64,000 bases of DNA from Halomonas colorata (GTDB lineage Bacteria; Pseudomonadota; Gammaproteobacteria; Pseudomonadales; Halomonadaceae): NCBI RefSeq assembly GCF_014897985.1, contig NZ_JABUZA010000015.1, forward strand, positions 1-64,000, read 5' to 3'. Below, in pieces: positions 26,847-38,712 of the stretch (position 1 is its first letter; each line of letters begins with the position of its first letter). A program made the position numbers and the translations under genes. A model generated the notes under the pieces. The model saw only the letters and a program-made list of their open reading frames with translations, was not told the DNA's origin and searched no databases.

Positions 26847-29393
26847 TTACAGGCTGCGCTCGACTTTGACTTGATCGAAGACTTCGATCTTATCGCCGAC
26901 CTGGACATCGTTGTAGTTCTTCACCCCGATGCCACACTCAACGCCATTACGTACTTCCTGGACGTCGTCTTTATAGCGGCGCAGCGACTCGAGTTCACCT
27001 TCGTAGATGACCACGTTGTCACGCAGTACACGGATGCGCTTGTTACGGAACACTGAACCTTCGACGACCATACAGCCGGCCACCGCACCGATCTTCGGCG
27101 CACGGAACACGTCGCGTACTTCGGCAACACCCACGATTTCTTCTTTCCACTCCGGCGCGAGCATACCGCTCATCGCCAGCTTGACTTCATCAATCAAGTG
27201 GTAGATGACGCTGTAGTAGCGCAGATCCAGGCCTTCACGCTCGATGATCTCGCGGGCAGCAGCGTCGGCACGCACGTTGAAGCCGACCACGATGGCCTCA
27301 CTGGCCAGCGCCAGGTTGGCATCGGTACCCGTGATACCACCGACACCGGAAGAAACCACCGCCACTTCCACTTCACTTGTGGAGAGCTCTTCCAAGGCAC
27401 CTTTGATAGCTTCGAGCGAACCTTGTACGTCGGCTTTAAGAACGATGTTGACCTTGGCCACTTCGTCCTGGCCCATCTGGCTGAACATGTTTTCAAGCTT
27501 GGCTTTCTGCTGACGCGCCAGGCGTACTTCGCGGTATTTGCCTTGACGGAAGTTAGCCACTTCACGGGCTTTCTTCTCATCGGCAACGACCATGAAGTCG
27601 TCACCGGCATCCGGCGTGCCGTCCAGACCCTGGATCTCTACGGGCATGGCGGGACCGACGTTCTCAACCTGTTGGCCAAGTTCGTTGGTCAGCGCACGTA
27701 CACGGCCGTAATGCAGGCCTGCCAGGACGATATCGCCTTTTTTCAGGGTACCGTTTTGGACCAGTACGGTAGCAACCGGACCGCGGCCGCGATCAAGGCG
27801 TGACTCAACGACCACGCCTTTACCAGGTGCCGACGGTACCGCTTTAAGCTCAAGCACTTCAGAGACCAGCTGGATGGCTTCCAGCAGCTCTTCGATGCCG
27901 TCACCGGTCTTGGCGGAAACGTGAACAAACTGAGTATCGCCGCCCCACTCTTCGGAAATCACGCCATGCTGCGAGAGTTCGTTACGAATGCGGTCAAAAT
28001 CGGCGCCCTGCTTATCAATCTTGTTCACCGCCACGACCATGGGTACTTCGGCCGCTTTGGAGTGCTCGATCGCCTCAACAGTCTGGGGCATGACGCCGTC
28101 ATCGGCAGCTACCACCAGAATAACCACGTCGGTTGCCTTGGCACCACGAGCACGCATGGCGGTAAACGCAGCGTGACCAGGGGTATCCAGGAAGGTCACA
28201 CCACCGTGATTGTCCTCAACGTGATAAGCACCGATGTGCTGGGTAATACCACCCGCTTCGCCGGTAGCTACTTTGGCGCGACGAATGTAATCAAGCAGCG
28301 AGGTCTTACCATGGTCAACGTGACCCATGACGGTAACCACCGGTGAACGCGTGATCTCTTCGCCTTCGTAGGAGATGCCTTCGAGCATTTCCGTTTCCAG
28401 CGCGTCATCTTTCACCAGTTTGACCTTGTGACCCATCTCTTCCGCCACGATCGCTGCAGTATCCTGATCGATGGTCTGGTTGATAGTCACGGCCGCGCCC
28501 ATGTTAAACATGGCCTTGATCACTTCGTTGGCTTTGATCGACATTTTGTCGGCCAGATCAGCAACGCTGATCGACTCAGGGATCGATACTTCACGCACGA
28601 TCGGCTGGGTCGGTTTCTGGAAGCCATGCTTGCCGTTGCCGCTCTGGCTTGCGCCACCCCGACGACCGCCACGACGTTCGGCGCGTTTTACTTTCTTCGC
28701 GCCACCGCCACGCTTACGCTCTTCGCGATCGCCACGGTCATCGTCGTCGTCACGACCTTTCTTCTTCGCAGCAGCCTTCTTGGGCGGCGCGGTACGACGG
28801 TCGGTACGACCTTCTTTCGGCGGCGCTGGTGGCATATCTTCTGCCGGAGGCGTGTCGTCGATCTGAAGCTCGGGCACTTCCACCTTGGGCGCAGGCTTCG
28901 GCTCAGCCGCGGCTTTCGCTTCGTCTGCTTTACGCGCTGCGTCTTCAGCGGCCTTGGCTTTGGCAGCGGCGGCTTTTTCTTCGGCTTCACGCGCGTCGCG
29001 AACTTTACGTTCAGCTTCGGCTTCAGCCATATCGCCTACCAGCTGGCGCGGGCCAGAATGCTTGGGCTCAGCGGCTTTCGGTTTATCTTCTTCGGCGCTT
29101 TTAACGTACGTTTTCTTCTTACGTACCTGCACTTCGATCGTTTTGCCACGCTCGCCGGTTTTAATACGGCTGCGCGTTTTACGGGTCAGCGTGATACGGT
29201 TTTTACTTGTATCAGTCTCGCCGTCGCCGCCATGGCTTTTCTTCAGAAAGCTCAGCAGTTTCTGCTTGTCTTCTTCAGACACGGCATCGCCTTCAGAGGC
29301 GTGCTTAAGGCCAGCTTCTTTCATTTGTTCCAATAGGCGGGGCACATCACGGCCCACCTTTACTGCAAAATCTTTAACTGTCATATCTGACAT
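26847..29393 (-). CDS. infB: Translation initiation factor IF-2
   Basis: GTPase that brings fMet-tRNA to the 30S P site, 848 residues. An IF2_N domain (1-50) is followed by a long, highly charged Ala/Lys/Glu linker to about 270 with Arg/Gly-rich patches ([19 protein letters not shown]), and a second IF2_N (about 275-325). G1 is GHVDHGKT (about 356-363), then [12 protein letters not shown] and SAKTGDG; C1 and C2 domains end the protein. The ATG at 29393 has GGAGGG upstream. Shorter forms from internal starts are possible as in E. coli. The initiator tRNA gene heads the same operon. Confidence 0.98.
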   Translation of the reverse strand: MSDMTVKDFAVKVGRDVPRLLEQMKEAGLKHASEGDAVSEEDKQKLLSFLKKSHGGDGETDTSKNRITLTRKTRSRIKTGERGKTIEVQVRKKKTYVKSAEEDKPKAAEPKHSGPRQLVGDMAEAEAERKVRDAREAEEKAAAAKAKAAEDAARKADEAKAAAEPKPAPKVEVPELQIDDTPPAEDMPPAPPKEGRTDRRTAPPKKAAAKKKGRDDDDDRGDREERKRGGGAKKVKRAERRGGRRGGASQSGNGKHGFQKPTQPIVREVSIPESISVADLADKMSIKANEVIKAMFNMGAAVTINQTIDQDTAAIVAEEMGHKVKLVKDDALETEMLEGISYEGEEITRSPVVTVMGHVDHGKTSLLDYIRRAKVATGEAGGITQHIGAYHVEDNHGGVTFLDTPGHAAFTAMRARGAKATDVVILVVAADDGVMPQTVEAIEHSKAAEVPMVVAVNKIDKQGADFDRIRNELSQHGVISEEWGGDTQFVHVSAKTGDGIEELLEAIQLVSEVLELKAVPSAPGKGVVVESRLDRGRGPVATVLVQNGTLKKGDIVLAGLHYGRVRALTNELGQQVENVGPAMPVEIQGLDGTPDAGDDFMVVADEKKAREVANFRQGKYREVRLARQQKAKLENMFSQMGQDEVAKVNIVLKADVQGSLEAIKGALEELSTSEVEVAVVSSGVGGITGTDANLALASEAIVVGFNVRADAAAREIIEREGLDLRYYSVIYHLIDEVKLAMSGMLAPEWKEEIVGVAEVRDVFRAPKIGAVAGCMVVEGSVFRNKRIRVLRDNVVIYEGELESLRRYKDDVQEVRNGVECGIGVKNYNDVQVGDKIEVFDQVKVERSL

Positions 29394-29420
29394 AGTGACC
29401 CTCCTCAGCCCGTGACCTGT

Positions 29421-30935
29421 TTACTGTGTGTTCGAATCCGATGCGTTATCGTCTTCAAACCAGGGCGCACGGGCAGTCATGATCAGTGCCGCTGCGCGCG
29501 CTTCGTCCAACTCCTCGATATCGACCAGATCGTCGACAGACTGCTCGGCGAGATCTTCCATGGTGATAATGCCGCGGCTGGCCAGCGTGAACGCCAGATG
29601 ACGCTCCATACCGTCCATTTCCAGCAAGTCGGCTGCTGGCTGAGCACCATCTAGCGCTTCTTCCGAGGCAATCGCCATCGTCAGCAGCTCGTCTTTAGCG
29701 CGTGCACGCAGCTCTTCAACCAAATCTTCATCGAATTCTTCGATTTCAAGCATCTCTTCAAGCGGCACGTAGGCAACTTCTTCCAAGGTGGTAAAGCCTT
29801 CTTCCACCAGCAGGCGGGCGACATCATCGTCGATACCCAGATGCTGAATGAAAGAATCCACCAGACTATCAATTTCCTGCTCACGCTTGGATTCGGCCTC
29901 TTCCTCGGTCATCACATTGATACGCCAGCCGGTAAGCTCGGATGCCAGGCGTACGTTCTGACCGCTACGACCAATTGCCTGTGCCAGGTTATCCTGTGCA
30001 ACGGCAACGTCCATTGCGTGGGCATCTTCGTCGACAAGGATAGACCCAACATCGGCAGGCGCCATGGCGTTAATCACCAACTGGGCGGGATTGTCGTCCC
30101 ACAGCACGATATCAACACGCTCATTTTGCAGCTCGGATGAGACCGCCTGAACGCGCGAACCGCGCATACCTACGCATGCACCCACCGGGTCGATGCGTCG
30201 ATCGTTGGTTTTAACCGCAATTTTGGCACGTGAGCCGGGGTCGCGGGCAGCCCCTTTAATTTCAATCAGCTGTTCAGCAATTTCAGGTACTTCAATTTTG
30301 AACAGCTCGATAATCAACGCGGGATTGGTACGCGACAGCTGAAGCTGAGCGCCCCGTGCATCCGGGTCAACTTTGACCAGCAGTGCGCGAACCCGCTCAT
30401 TCATGCGGTAACGCTCACCGTGGATCATTTCATTACGCGGCAGGAATGCCTCGGCATTCTCGCCCAAATCGATAATCAGGCCGTCGCGGGTGGTCTTTTT
30501 AACAATACCGGCCACCAGTTCGCCTTCGCGGTCAGCGTATTGACGCACCACTTCAGCGCGCTCGGCTTCACGTACTTTTTGTACGATGACCTGCTTCGCC
30601 GTTTGGGCAGCAATACGGCCAAACACCGCATTTTCAATCTTTTTCTCGACAACGTCGGCCAGTTTTAACGGCGGATCGCGCTGTTCGGCGATGGTTTCTT
30701 TGATTTCGTAATCTGGCGTTTCGAATTCGTCATCTTCTACTACAGTCCAGTAGCGGAAGGTGTCGTATTCCCCCGTGCGACGGTCAATATGAACCCGCAC
30801 GTTGGCTTCTTCATTCTCAAAACGCTTGCGTGACGCGCTCGCAAGAGCGGCTTCTACCGCCTCAAAGATGACATCCCGGGGGACGCCTTTTTCATTAGAG
30901 ATCGCGTCAACGACCATTAAAATTTCTTTACTCAT
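29421..30935 (-). CDS. nusA: Transcription termination/antitermination factor NusA
   Basis: Binds RNA polymerase and modulates pausing, termination and rRNA antitermination. The 504-residue protein has an N-terminal polymerase-binding domain (1-130), an S1 domain (about 135-200, [18 protein letters not shown]) and two KH domains (about 230-350, including [15 protein letters not shown] and [12 protein letters not shown]). Two acidic repeats at the C-terminus (about 360-490) are the alpha-CTD contact. The ATG at 30935 with GAGG upstream gives [13 protein letters not shown]; a frame extending to 31076 is not family-like. Confidence 0.98.
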   Translation of the reverse strand: MSKEILMVVDAISNEKGVPRDVIFEAVEAALASASRKRFENEEANVRVHIDRRTGEYDTFRYWTVVEDDEFETPDYEIKETIAEQRDPPLKLADVVEKKIENAVFGRIAAQTAKQVIVQKVREAERAEVVRQYADREGELVAGIVKKTTRDGLIIDLGENAEAFLPRNEMIHGERYRMNERVRALLVKVDPDARGAQLQLSRTNPALIIELFKIEVPEIAEQLIEIKGAARDPGSRAKIAVKTNDRRIDPVGACVGMRGSRVQAVSSELQNERVDIVLWDDNPAQLVINAMAPADVGSILVDEDAHAMDVAVAQDNLAQAIGRSGQNVRLASELTGWRINVMTEEEAESKREQEIDSLVDSFIQHLGIDDDVARLLVEEGFTTLEEVAYVPLEEMLEIEEFDEDLVEELRARAKDELLTMAIASEEALDGAQPAADLLEMDGMERHLAFTLASRGIITMEDLAEQSVDDLVDIEELDEARAAALIMTARAPWFEDDNASDSNTQ

Positions 30936-31008
30936 GCGTTTGCCTCGCCAGAAAACCTGTCCTTTTTGTGCATCACCCCGGCAGCCTGCCGGCAGCGCCG
31001 CCACCCGG

Positions 31009-31467
31009 TTAATCGAACTGCGGTACGATGTGCGCCGAATCGATACTTTCGATGGGAAAGCAGTATTCTTCGCCATCCAGCTGTATCAGTACCTCATCAC
31101 CCTCGACACCCGCCAAGAGCCCCTGGTATTTACGCCGACCATCAAACGCAACGCGCAGCTTAAGCGCGACATGATGGCCTTGATAGCGAATAAACTGATC
31201 CAGGGTATATAAGGGGCGTGCCATACCGGGCGAAGAAACTTCCAACCGGTACTCACCGGGGATGGGGTCTTCCACGTCCATCACAGCACTGACTTGGCGA
31301 CTAATATCGGCGCAGTCTTCCACATTGACACCACTTTCGCGTTCGATGTAGATCACCAGCCGCGATTGCTTGCCCTGGGAAAGATGGTCGATACCCCACA
31401 GTTCAAAGCCCATGGCGGAAACGACAGGTTCTATTAGTGCATGTAGCGCAGCGTGTTTTGTGGCCAC
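31009..31467 (-). CDS. rimP: Ribosome maturation factor RimP
   Basis: Helps assembly of the 30S head and central domain. The 152-residue protein has [56 protein letters not shown] and a C-terminal SH3-like part. The start is GTG at 31467: AGGAG lies eight bases before it and the product has the family length. An upstream frame running to 31725 has no likeness to RimP. It is the first protein gene after the initiator tRNA in a metY-rimP-nusA-infB operon. Confidence 0.95.
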   Translation of the reverse strand: MATKHAALHALIEPVVSAMGFELWGIDHLSQGKQSRLVIYIERESGVNVEDCADISRQVSAVMDVEDPIPGEYRLEVSSPGMARPLYTLDQFIRYQGHHVALKLRVAFDGRRKYQGLLAGVEGDEVLIQLDGEEYCFPIESIDSAHIVPQFD

Positions 31468-31593
31468 AGACAAAGCTCCTATAGCCGTTGCATCAGGCAC
31501 CTGGCCAGGAGTTATAAGAAAAGCTAGGTGGCTGATTGGCGTTACCCGGAATGTGTCTCCGGCAACTCGGACGATATCCGCTCTTGAGACACT

Positions 31594-31623
31594 CTTGTTA
31601 ACAAAAAGCTTGCTAACAAAAAG
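31594..31623 (+). repeat. 15-bp tandem duplication in the rimP leader
   Basis: CTTGTTAACAAAAAG (31594-31608) and CTTGCTAACAAAAAG (31609-31623) are adjacent and differ at one base. The second copy runs into the U-tract and stem of the terminator below, so the duplication copied the terminator's T-run (minus strand). Confidence 0.85.
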
Positions 31624-31646
31624 CCCCTTCACAGGAAGGGGCTTTT
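31609..31646 (-). terminator. Attenuator between tRNA-fMet and rimP
   Basis: A 12-bp stem (31619-31630 AAAAGCCCCTTC with 31635-31646) and ACAG loop is followed on the minus strand by TTTTTGTTAGC. It lies in the 310-bp leader between the initiator tRNA and rimP and should reduce read-through into rimP-nusA-infB. NusA, encoded downstream, could feed back on it; that is inference. Apart from this and the repeat I see no other element in the leader. Confidence 0.85.
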
Positions 31647-31777
31647 CATAAGAAACCTGTAATACCATTTTAGCAACATGTGACAGACTTATTGCCTGTA
31701 ACGGGTGACCTTGTTGGCAGATCATTTAAAACACATTCTGCCAGGCAAACCGTTTAGCTAACATGCTACTAGAATAA

Positions 31778-31854
<77 letters not shown>

Positions 31855-31870
31855 TCAATCTAGGTCGACG

Positions 31871-31899
31871 ATAATAGACACTTGAACCACTTACGTCAA
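31871..31899 (-). promoter_or_regulatory. Promoter of the tRNA-fMet-rimP-nusA-infB operon
   Basis: On the minus strand TTGACG (31894-31899) and TATTAT (31871-31876) are 17 bp apart. The start would be near 31864, about 10 nt before the mature tRNA 5' end, with a GC-rich discriminator (CGTCGACC) suited to stringent control. Confidence 0.82.
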
Positions 31900-31944
31900 G
31901 CTATCTTTTCGTCTCAGGTGCCAAACCTGCTCTCTTTAGCAAAA

Positions 31945-31980
31945 TGTTTTTTGACGAAACAATGCGTTTTGACAAAATAC
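31945..31980 (+). repeat. 18-bp degenerate duplication between two tRNA genes
   Basis: TGTTTTTTGACGAAACAA (31945-31962) and TGCGTTTTGACAAAATAC (31963-31980) match at 13 of 18 positions; a weaker third unit follows to about 31996. It lies upstream of the fMet promoter. Confidence 0.5.
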
Positions 31981-32025
31981 AGCTTTGAAAAAGAATCTGG
32001 GAAGCTGGCGAGCCAGCGAATCAGA

Positions 32026-32112
32026 TGGTGCCGAAGGCGGGACTTGAACCCGCACGACCATACGGTCACTACCCCCTCAAGATAGCGTGTCTACCAATTC
32101 CACCACTTCGGC
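32026..32112 (-). tRNA. tRNA-Leu (GAG)
   Basis: 87 nt with encoded CCA and the long variable arm of class II tRNAs (GTGACCGTATGGTCGT). The anticodon loop TTGAGGG reads CUC/CUU. The acceptor GCCGAAG pairs with CTTCGGC. It is close to E. coli leuU, which also follows secG. It lies 32 bp after the secG stop and is probably processed from the secG transcript. Confidence 0.97.
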
Positions 32113-32144
32113 ATCAGGGGAGGCTATAGAAAGCGACATCACGA

Positions 32145-32504
32145 TTACTCGCTGCTTTCCTCTAGCACTGGCGCGGTATTATCCACACTTGCAGGGCTAT
32201 CGTCAAGCGTTGGAACGCTTCGCTGTTGCTCGATCAAGCGCGAGTCTGGAATACCGGCTTCCGGCGCCTGTCCTGCTTGCGTTGCAAAGTAGGCAAGCGC
32301 CATGGAGGTCACGAAAAAACCTGCTGCCAGAATACCCGTAGTAGTCGACAAGAAGCTGCCGCTACCCCGAGAGCCAAAGACCGTTTGTGAGGCACCGCCC
32401 CCAAACGCAGCGCCGGCTTCGGCACCTTTACCCTGCTGAAGCAGGATCAATACAACCAGGGCGACCGCAATCACCACGTGGACCATAAGAATTGCAACTT
32501 GCAT
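32145..32504 (-). CDS. secG: Preprotein translocase subunit SecG
   Basis: Auxiliary subunit of the SecYEG channel. The 119-residue protein has two membrane segments (about 3-22 and 52-72) around the conserved cytoplasmic loop LLQQGKGAEAGAAFGGGASQTVFGSRGSG. The acidic C-terminal tail of about 45 residues is typical of the gammaproteobacterial type. The start at 32504 follows AGGAT. It lies 4 bp after tpiA, so the two are coupled. Confidence 0.95.
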   Translation of the reverse strand: MQVAILMVHVVIAVALVVLILLQQGKGAEAGAAFGGGASQTVFGSRGSGSFLSTTTGILAAGFFVTSMALAYFATQAGQAPEAGIPDSRLIEQQRSVPTLDDSPASVDNTAPVLEESSE

Positions 32505-32508
32505 GGCG

Positions 32509-33258
32509 TTATCCTGCTGACTGACAAATGGCGTAGAAATCGTCGGTTTTGAGCGAAGCACCGCCCACCAAACCGCCGTCGATATCCGGCTGGGCAAGTA
32601 GCTCAGCCGCATTTTTTGCATTCATGCTGCCGCCGTAGAGCAAGCGTAACTGCTCGGCGAGCGTTGTACTAAACCCTGCCTGGTAGGCTCGAATACCGGC
32701 CATCACTTCCTGAGCCTGCTCCGGGGTCGCTGTGCGCCCAGTACCAATCGCCCATACGGGCTCATAGGCAATCACAACCTGCTGGCGCTGCTCAGGCTCC
32801 AGGCGTGCCATAGCGTAACCGACCTGGCGCAATACCACGTCCATAGTCTGCCCTGCATCACGCTCGGCAAGCGACTCTCCTACGCACAGGATCGGCTTAA
32901 GCCCTACATGAAGCGCGGCTAACAAGCGATCAAACACCTGTTCGTCGCTTTCGCGGTAAAGCTCGCGCCGCTCGGAATGGCCGACCAGTACGTACGTCAC
33001 GTCAAACTCCTGGAGCATCCGGCCGCTCACTTCACCCGTATGCGCACCCGAGCCATTAGGGTTAAGCGTTTGTGCGCCAAGCTGAAGCGGTGTATTGCGA
33101 AACGACTGACGCGCCGCCTCCAGATAGGGAAATGGCGGAATAACCACAATCTCCAGAGCCTCCGGCAACGACACGTCAGCAAACGCGCTGCCGAAATCAT
33201 TGATCAGTGCCGTGGACCCGTTCATTTTCCAGTTACCGGCAATTAATGGCGTACGCAT
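32509..33258 (-). CDS. tpiA: Triosephosphate isomerase
   Basis: Interconverts dihydroxyacetone phosphate and glyceraldehyde-3-phosphate. The 249-residue TIM barrel has Lys11 in NWKMNG, the electrophilic His in VLVGHSERR (about residue 94), and the catalytic Glu in the signature VIAYEPVWAIGTG (about 166). GGASL near the end binds phosphate. It follows glmM by 78 bp and precedes secG. Confidence 0.98.
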   Translation of the reverse strand: MRTPLIAGNWKMNGSTALINDFGSAFADVSLPEALEIVVIPPFPYLEAARQSFRNTPLQLGAQTLNPNGSGAHTGEVSGRMLQEFDVTYVLVGHSERRELYRESDEQVFDRLLAALHVGLKPILCVGESLAERDAGQTMDVVLRQVGYAMARLEPEQRQQVVIAYEPVWAIGTGRTATPEQAQEVMAGIRAYQAGFSTTLAEQLRLLYGGSMNAKNAAELLAQPDIDGGLVGGASLKTDDFYAICQSAG

Positions 33259-33336
33259 CGACTCTCCTCACTCCAGGTGGAGCGAAATGGTATAGGAGCC
33301 GCCTTGTCAAGACAACCGCTGGCAAACACAACTGGA

Positions 33337-34686
33337 CTAATTGAGCAAGGCTTGAACCTGATCAGCCAGCCCCTGAGCCAGTTGATTCACATTCAAGTGC
33401 TCGCGTCCTTCCACCATCACGCGAATCAGCGGCTCAGTACCCGAGGGACGCAATAGCACCCGCCCCTGATCACCCAGTTCTTTTTCCAGCGCAGTGACGG
33501 CCTCCTGCAAAGCGCTTGAGGCCATGACGTCGCGCGCCTGGGTTCCGGCAGGTAAGCGCACATTAACTAACGCCTGCGGCGTTTTTTCCAAGCCCTGAAG
33601 CAGTACTGGCAATGATTTCTGCTCACGCATCATCAGCGCCAGCACCTGCAGAGCGGCCACAATCCCGTCACCGGTGGTTTGCACATGGCTACACACGATA
33701 TGCCCAGAAGCCTCGCCACCCAACTCCCAATGATTAGCCGCCATCATCTCCATGACAAAGCGGTCACCCACCTTGGCGCGCTTAAACGGAATACCCAGCT
33801 TCTCAAGCGCCACGGCAAGGCCGAAGTTACTCATCAACGTGCCGACGACGCCACCATTAAGCAGGCCGCGCTCATGGCGGTCGCAGGCGATGAGATAGAG
33901 GATGTCATCGCCATCCACTTCACGTCCGTCAGCATCGACCAGCAGCACACGATCGCCGTCACCATCAAAGGCAATCCCCAGGTCAGCGCCCTGATGAATA
34001 ACCGAGGCACGTAGGGCCGACGGATGCGTCGAGCCCACCTGGTGGTTGATATTCACCCCGTCAGGCGAGGCGCCAATCACACTGACCTCGGCCCCCAGCT
34101 CGCGAAAAACACTGGGCGCAATGTGGTAAGTCGCGCCATGAGCGCAGTCCAGCACCACTTTTAAACCATGCAGGCTCAAACGGTCCGGCAGCGTCGATTT
34201 ACAAAACTCAATGTAGCGCCCGGCCGCATCATCAATGCGCGCTGCCTTCCCTAGCTGCGCTGCTTCAGCGGTGGTCAACGGCGCCTCCAGCATCGCCTCA
34301 ATGCGGTCTTCCGTCTCATCAGGCAATTTCTTGCCTTCTGCCGAGAAGAACTTGATGCCGTTATCGTCAAACGGGTTATGGGAAGCTGAGATCACGATAC
34401 CTGCATCAGCGCGGAAGGTGCGTGTCAGGTAGGCAATGCCCGGTGTCGGCATTGGCCCCAGAAGCGAGACATCAACCCCCGCCGCCGAAAGCCCAGCCTC
34501 AAGCGCTGACTCAAACATATAGCCAGAAATGCGCGTATCTTTACCAATTAGCACGCGCGTACGACCTTTTTCGCGACGCAGCACCTGGCCCGCTGCCCAG
34601 CCAAGCTTAAGCATAAAATCAGCGGTGATGGGTGACTGCCCGACCGTACCGCGAATTCCATCGGTACCAAAATAGCGTCGTGTCAT
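33337..34686 (-). CDS. glmM: Phosphoglucosamine mutase
   Basis: Converts glucosamine-6-phosphate to glucosamine-1-phosphate for UDP-GlcNAc, peptidoglycan and LPS. The 449-residue protein has phospho-Ser102 in [13 protein letters not shown], the metal loop [11 protein letters not shown] (about 240-250), the sugar-binding GGEASGHI and the C-terminal phosphate loop [12 protein letters not shown]. Its ATG overlaps the folP stop (ATGA). The folP-glmM pair and its order before tpiA-secG are conserved. Confidence 0.98.
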   Translation of the reverse strand: MTRRYFGTDGIRGTVGQSPITADFMLKLGWAAGQVLRREKGRTRVLIGKDTRISGYMFESALEAGLSAAGVDVSLLGPMPTPGIAYLTRTFRADAGIVISASHNPFDDNGIKFFSAEGKKLPDETEDRIEAMLEAPLTTAEAAQLGKAARIDDAAGRYIEFCKSTLPDRLSLHGLKVVLDCAHGATYHIAPSVFRELGAEVSVIGASPDGVNINHQVGSTHPSALRASVIHQGADLGIAFDGDGDRVLLVDADGREVDGDDILYLIACDRHERGLLNGGVVGTLMSNFGLAVALEKLGIPFKRAKVGDRFVMEMMAANHWELGGEASGHIVCSHVQTTGDGIVAALQVLALMMREQKSLPVLLQGLEKTPQALVNVRLPAGTQARDVMASSALQEAVTALEKELGDQGRVLLRPSGTEPLIRVMVEGREHLNVNQLAQGLADQVQALLN

Positions 34687-35597
34687 GGGTGTCTTTCCTC
34701 ATTAAACGGCATTTCGCAACCCTCTTGGAGTACTGCCCAGGCCATATTAACGGCATCTACCGTCGGGCCTACATCGTGTACGCGTAAAATCTTGGCGCCA
34801 CGTTCAACGGCCATGGCAGAAAGCGCCAAGCCGCCGGCCAGACGCTCCTCTACGGGCCGTCCCAGCACTTTGCCAATCATGCTTTTGCGCGACATTCCCA
34901 CCAGCAGTGGCAGGTTAAGAGACTGTAGCGCGTCCATATTTTTTAACAGGCGCAAATTATGCTCAACCGTCTTGCCAAACCCAAAGCCTGGATCCAACAG
35001 TAACCGGCTGCGCCGCAGGCCAGCAGCCTCACACTCAGCTACTCGCTGGGCCAGATAGCTGGCAACGGCCTCTTCTACCGGCTGATCATAAGAAGGCGCC
35101 TGCTGCATATCCTGAGGCTCACCCTGACGGTGCATTAAACACACGGGGAGCCCGCTGCTAATCGCAGCCATCAAAGCGCCTTCACGCTCAAGCGCACGCA
35201 CATCATTAATCATCCCCGCACCTAATGCGCTTGATTCGCGCATCACCAGCGGGCAGCTGGTATCCACCGATATCAGCGCATCCAACTCACGTACTAGCGC
35301 CTCTACCACTGGGGCAACACGATCAAGCTCCTCCTGAGCCCCCAGTGCGCTGGCTCCAGGGCGCGTGGACTCTCCGCCCACGTCAATAATCGCCGCGCCT
35401 TCGGCCAGCATCCGCTCGGCGTGGCGCAGTGCATCGTCCAGCGCCACGTGTCGGCCACCATCAGAAAAAGAGTCGGGCGTGACATTCAAGATCCCCATCA
35501 CCCGGGGAAAAGACATATCCAGTGAATGACGCCCGCAGCGCATATGAACATTATCATTCATTTCTGGAGAGTTAGGAGGGTAGATTATTGATTTCAT
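34683..35597 (-). CDS. folP: Dihydropteroate synthase
   Basis: Joins the pterin pyrophosphate made by FolK with p-aminobenzoate; target of sulfonamides. The TIM barrel shows [43 protein letters not shown] and [14 protein letters not shown]. The start is uncertain: ATG at 35597 (AGG nearby, 304 residues) or in-frame ATGs at 35561, 35543 and 35516. The first has the best ribosome-binding site. It lies downstream of ftsH across a terminator. Confidence 0.95.
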   Translation of the reverse strand: MKSIIYPPNSPEMNDNVHMRCGRHSLDMSFPRVMGILNVTPDSFSDGGRHVALDDALRHAERMLAEGAAIIDVGGESTRPGASALGAQEELDRVAPVVEALVRELDALISVDTSCPLVMRESSALGAGMINDVRALEREGALMAAISSGLPVCLMHRQGEPQDMQQAPSYDQPVEEAVASYLAQRVAECEAAGLRRSRLLLDPGFGFGKTVEHNLRLLKNMDALQSLNLPLLVGMSRKSMIGKVLGRPVEERLAGGLALSAMAVERGAKILRVHDVGPTVDAVNMAWAVLQEGCEMPFNEERHP

Positions 35598-35644
35598 GCT
35601 GCTACCTATAAAAAAGAAGCATTGCTACTTGCCTGCCTACAGAA

Positions 35645-35677
35645 TAACAAAAAGGCGCCCCTAAGTGGGGCGCCTTT
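35645..35677 (-). terminator. Terminator of ftsH
   Basis: A perfect 11-bp stem (35651-35661 with 35667-35677) and TAAGT loop is followed on the minus strand by TTGTTATT. It lies 20 bp after the ftsH stop. Confidence 0.92.
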
Positions 35678-35696
35678 GGCAGTAGCCAGCGACCGG

Positions 35697-37712
35697 TCAG
35701 GGGCCGGTAGGGCCACCTAGCGGGTCAGAGGGGCGGCGTCGAGGCTGATCGTCATCTTCTTCACCATCGTCACCTGAAGTGCCATCGCCTGAAGCGCTAT
35801 CACTTGAAGAGCTAGAGGATGAATCGCCTTGTGCTTTGGGCTTGTCATCGCTAACGCGAGTACCGCCGCCAGAGGAGTCACCATCATTCCAACCTTCCGG
35901 CGGACGCGGCTCACGGCCTTCCATGATGTCTTTCAGCTGCGCGGCATCAATGGTTTCGTATTTCATCAATGCTTCGGTCATGGCGTCCAGCTTGTCACGA
36001 TTATCGTGCAGAATCTGGCGTGCCTGCTCGTAGCACTCATCAATGATCTTGCGCACTTCTTTATCAAGACGCGTGGTCGTGTCGCCAGATTTGAGCTTGC
36101 TGCCGCCCTGGCCCGGGCCACCCAGGAACTGATGCGATTCGTCCTCGTCATACATGATCGGGCCCATTTCATCCGACAGGCCCCACTTCGCTACCATGTT
36201 GTGAGCAAGCTCAGTCGCACGCTTGATGTCGTTAGAGGCACCAGTGGTGACACCGTTGGCACCCAGCGTCATCTCTTCAGCGATACGACCACCGAACAGC
36301 GAACAAATCTGGCTCAGGATCTGCTGACGCGACAGGCTGTAACGATCTTCTTCGGGCAGGAACATGGTCACACCCAAGGCCCGCCCGCGCGGAATAATCG
36401 TCACTTTATAGACCGGGTCGTGCTCAGGCATTATCAAGCCGATAACCGCATGGCCTGACTCGTGATACGCCGTATTAAGCTTCTCTTTGTCGGACATGAC
36501 CATGGATTTGCGCTCAGCGCCCATCATGATCTTGTCCTTGGCGAGCTCAAGCTCTTCCATGCCCACTAAGCGCTTGTTGCGGCGCGCAGCAAACAGGGCC
36601 GACTCGTTGACCAGGTTGGCCAGATCAGCACCGGAGAAGCCTGGCGTACCGCGGGCAATGATCGAAGGTTTGACGTCTTCTGCCAGCGGCACCTTGCGCA
36701 GGTGAACACCCAAAATATGTTCACGACCACGAATGTCCGGCAAGCCAACGGTTACCTGACGGTCAAAACGGCCTGGACGCAGCAGTGCCGGGTCGAGTAC
36801 GTCCGGACGGTTAGTCGCGGCAATCACGATCACGCCTTCATTGGCTTCAAAGCCGTCCATCTCAACCAATAGCTGGTTAAGTGTCTGCTCGCGCTCATCG
36901 TTACCGCCGCCCATACCAGCACCGCGTGAACGACCTACCGCGTCAATCTCATCGATAAAGATAATGCAGGGTGACTGCTTTTTGGCCTGCTCAAACATAT
37001 CGCGGACGCGTGACGCGCCGACACCCACAAACATTTCGACAAAGTCCGAACCGGAAATCGAGAAGAAGGGTACTTTGGCTTCACCGGCAATAGATTTTGC
37101 CAGCAGCGTTTTACCGGTTCCCGGCGGGCCTACCATCAACACGCCGCGCGGAATGGTACCGCCCAAGCGCTGGAATTTGGTGGGATCGCGCAGGAAGTCG
37201 ACCAGCTCTTCGACTTCTTCCTTGGCTTCATCACAGCCTGCCACGTCAGCAAACGTGGTTTTAATCTGATCCTGGGAAAGCAGTTTGGCCTTGGATTTAC
37301 CAAAGCTCATTGGGCCACCTTTACCGCCGCCCGCACCGCCCTGCATCTGGCGCATAAAGAACATGAAGATGGCCAGGATCAGCAGAATCGGGAAACTTGC
37401 GATCAGCAGACGCGTCCAGATGCTTTGCTGCTCTGGCGCCTTACCCACCACGTTTACGTTATTGCTTAGCAGATCATCCATCAGCTTGGGATCTTCCGCT
37501 GCCGGACGAATAGTCTGGAACTGCGAACCATCCGTACGCTCACCCTGAATGGTATAGCCATCAATGGTAACGCTGCGGACCTGCTGATTTTGCACCTGCT
37601 GCACAAACTGGGAATAGTTCGTGTTCTGCGGAGCGCTTTCCGTACTAAAATTGTTGAACACTGTCAGTAGCACAGCCGCAATGACCAGCCACAGAATCAG
37701 GTTCTTCGCCAT
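35697..37712 (-). CDS. ftsH: ATP-dependent zinc metalloprotease FtsH
   Basis: Membrane-anchored AAA+ protease that degrades misfolded membrane proteins and regulators such as sigma-32 and LpxC. Two membrane segments (about 4-21 and 103-122) flank a periplasmic domain. Walker A GPPGTGKT lies at about 193-200, with Walker [12 protein letters not shown] and the SRH region [20 protein letters not shown]. The zinc motif is HESGH (about 416-420). The C-terminal 60 residues are Ser/Asp-rich and low-complexity ([17 protein letters not shown]), longer than in E. coli. The ATG at 37712 gives the family start [12 protein letters not shown] three codons earlier has better spacing to GAGGG and may be the real start. 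Confidence 0.97.
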   Translation of the reverse strand: MAKNLILWLVIAAVLLTVFNNFSTESAPQNTNYSQFVQQVQNQQVRSVTIDGYTIQGERTDGSQFQTIRPAAEDPKLMDDLLSNNVNVVGKAPEQQSIWTRLLIASFPILLILAIFMFFMRQMQGGAGGGKGGPMSFGKSKAKLLSQDQIKTTFADVAGCDEAKEEVEELVDFLRDPTKFQRLGGTIPRGVLMVGPPGTGKTLLAKSIAGEAKVPFFSISGSDFVEMFVGVGASRVRDMFEQAKKQSPCIIFIDEIDAVGRSRGAGMGGGNDEREQTLNQLLVEMDGFEANEGVIVIAATNRPDVLDPALLRPGRFDRQVTVGLPDIRGREHILGVHLRKVPLAEDVKPSIIARGTPGFSGADLANLVNESALFAARRNKRLVGMEELELAKDKIMMGAERKSMVMSDKEKLNTAYHESGHAVIGLIMPEHDPVYKVTIIPRGRALGVTMFLPEEDRYSLSRQQILSQICSLFGGRIAEEMTLGANGVTTGASNDIKRATELAHNMVAKWGLSDEMGPIMYDEDESHQFLGGPGQGGSKLKSGDTTTRLDKEVRKIIDECYEQARQILHDNRDKLDAMTEALMKYETIDAAQLKDIMEGREPRPPEGWNDGDSSGGGTRVSDDKPKAQGDSSSSSSSDSASGDGTSGDDGEEDDDQPRRRPSDPLGGPTGP

Positions 37713-37950
37713 ATCGTTCAAGGGGCTACCCTCATTACAAGAATCCGTCAGTTAACCGCCGACATTAAGACCATAAAGCCATACCGGACGTTCAACCCTT
37801 GCCAAAGCACCATTGTCTTTGGGCCATCTGTATCACGCTTATTTCATGCCTATAATGTGACACACCTTGCGCCTGCCTGTCTGGCAATCGCGATGATAAA
37901 TCTTTGCTATGCACGTTTTCATGCCCGCGCTCCATACCTGTGGGTATAGT

Positions 37951-38565
37951 TTAGCCGCGAAACCCCTCCGCTAGAAAGTAGACTTCCCGGGAACGTGCCC
38001 GCGAAGCATCTGGCTTACGGGTCACGACACGATCAAAACTGCCGCGCAACTCTTTCAGGTAGCTATCAAATCCTTCCCCCTGAAACACTTTGGCGAGAAA
38101 CCGGCCGCCAGGAGATAGCGTTTCACGGGCAAGTTCCAAGGCAAGCTCTACCAAATACATGGCCTGAGGCTGGTCAATCGCCGCCATACCACTCATATTG
38201 GGGGCCATGTCCGACATCACAAGGTCCACCGGGCGATTTCCCAGGCGCTCAAGAATCGCGTTCAGCACCGATTCCTCAGTAAAATCGCCCTGGATAAAGT
38301 TCACCCCTGCCAGCGCATCCATTTCTAGTATATCGGAAGCAATCACCACGCCTTCCGAACCTACCTTGTCTGCCGCCACTTGGCTCCATCCGCCAGGCGC
38401 CGCCCCCAGGTCGATCACCGTCATGCCCGGACGAAACAGCTTATCCTTTTCATCGAGTTCAAGCAGTTTATAGCTTGCCCGCGAGCGATAGCCATCCTGC
38501 CAGCTCTGTTTCACATACTGGTCGTCAAAATGTTCTTTCTTCCAGTTATTACTGGTCTTGCTCAC
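37951..38565 (-). CDS. rlmE: 23S rRNA (uridine-2'-O) methyltransferase RlmE
   Basis: SAM-dependent enzyme (RrmJ/FtsJ) that 2'-O-methylates U2552 of 23S rRNA; heat-inducible in E. coli. The K-D-K-E tetrad is visible: Lys in [14 protein letters not shown], Asp in [12 protein letters not shown], Lys in [10 protein letters not shown] and Glu in [10 protein letters not shown]. The SAM motif is [16 protein letters not shown] at 38565 gives 204 residues and the usual start; ATGs at 38598 and 38667 are alternatives without good ribosome-binding sites. The 238-bp gap to ftsH shows no confident promoter. Confidence 0.94.
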   Translation of the reverse strand: MSKTSNNWKKEHFDDQYVKQSWQDGYRSRASYKLLELDEKDKLFRPGMTVIDLGAAPGGWSQVAADKVGSEGVVIASDILEMDALAGVNFIQGDFTEESVLNAILERLGNRPVDLVMSDMAPNMSGMAAIDQPQAMYLVELALELARETLSPGGRFLAKVFQGEGFDSYLKELRGSFDRVVTRKPDASRARSREVYFLAEGFRG

Positions 38566-38712
38566 TGAATGTTTACGACTTGGGGGTTTTTGCTGCATGT
38601 AGGAATCTAACGCTGGAATAAGAGATGGGTGCTTGCACGCGATTGCTTTCACTCGGTGGCATTTCACCGTAAGATGGAGCGTTAAGCGCTAACCGGGATA
38701 CCGCAAGATACC

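Noticed and set aside
28428..29336. 302-codon frame antisense to infB
   Set aside because: A shadow of the repetitive charged linker of IF2; composition is the mirror of Ala/Lys/Glu codons.
32004..32017. GCTGGC/GCCAGC hairpin after tRNA-Leu as terminator
   Set aside because: The stem is 6 bp with a 2-base loop, and the T-run begins about ten bases later; too weak to call.
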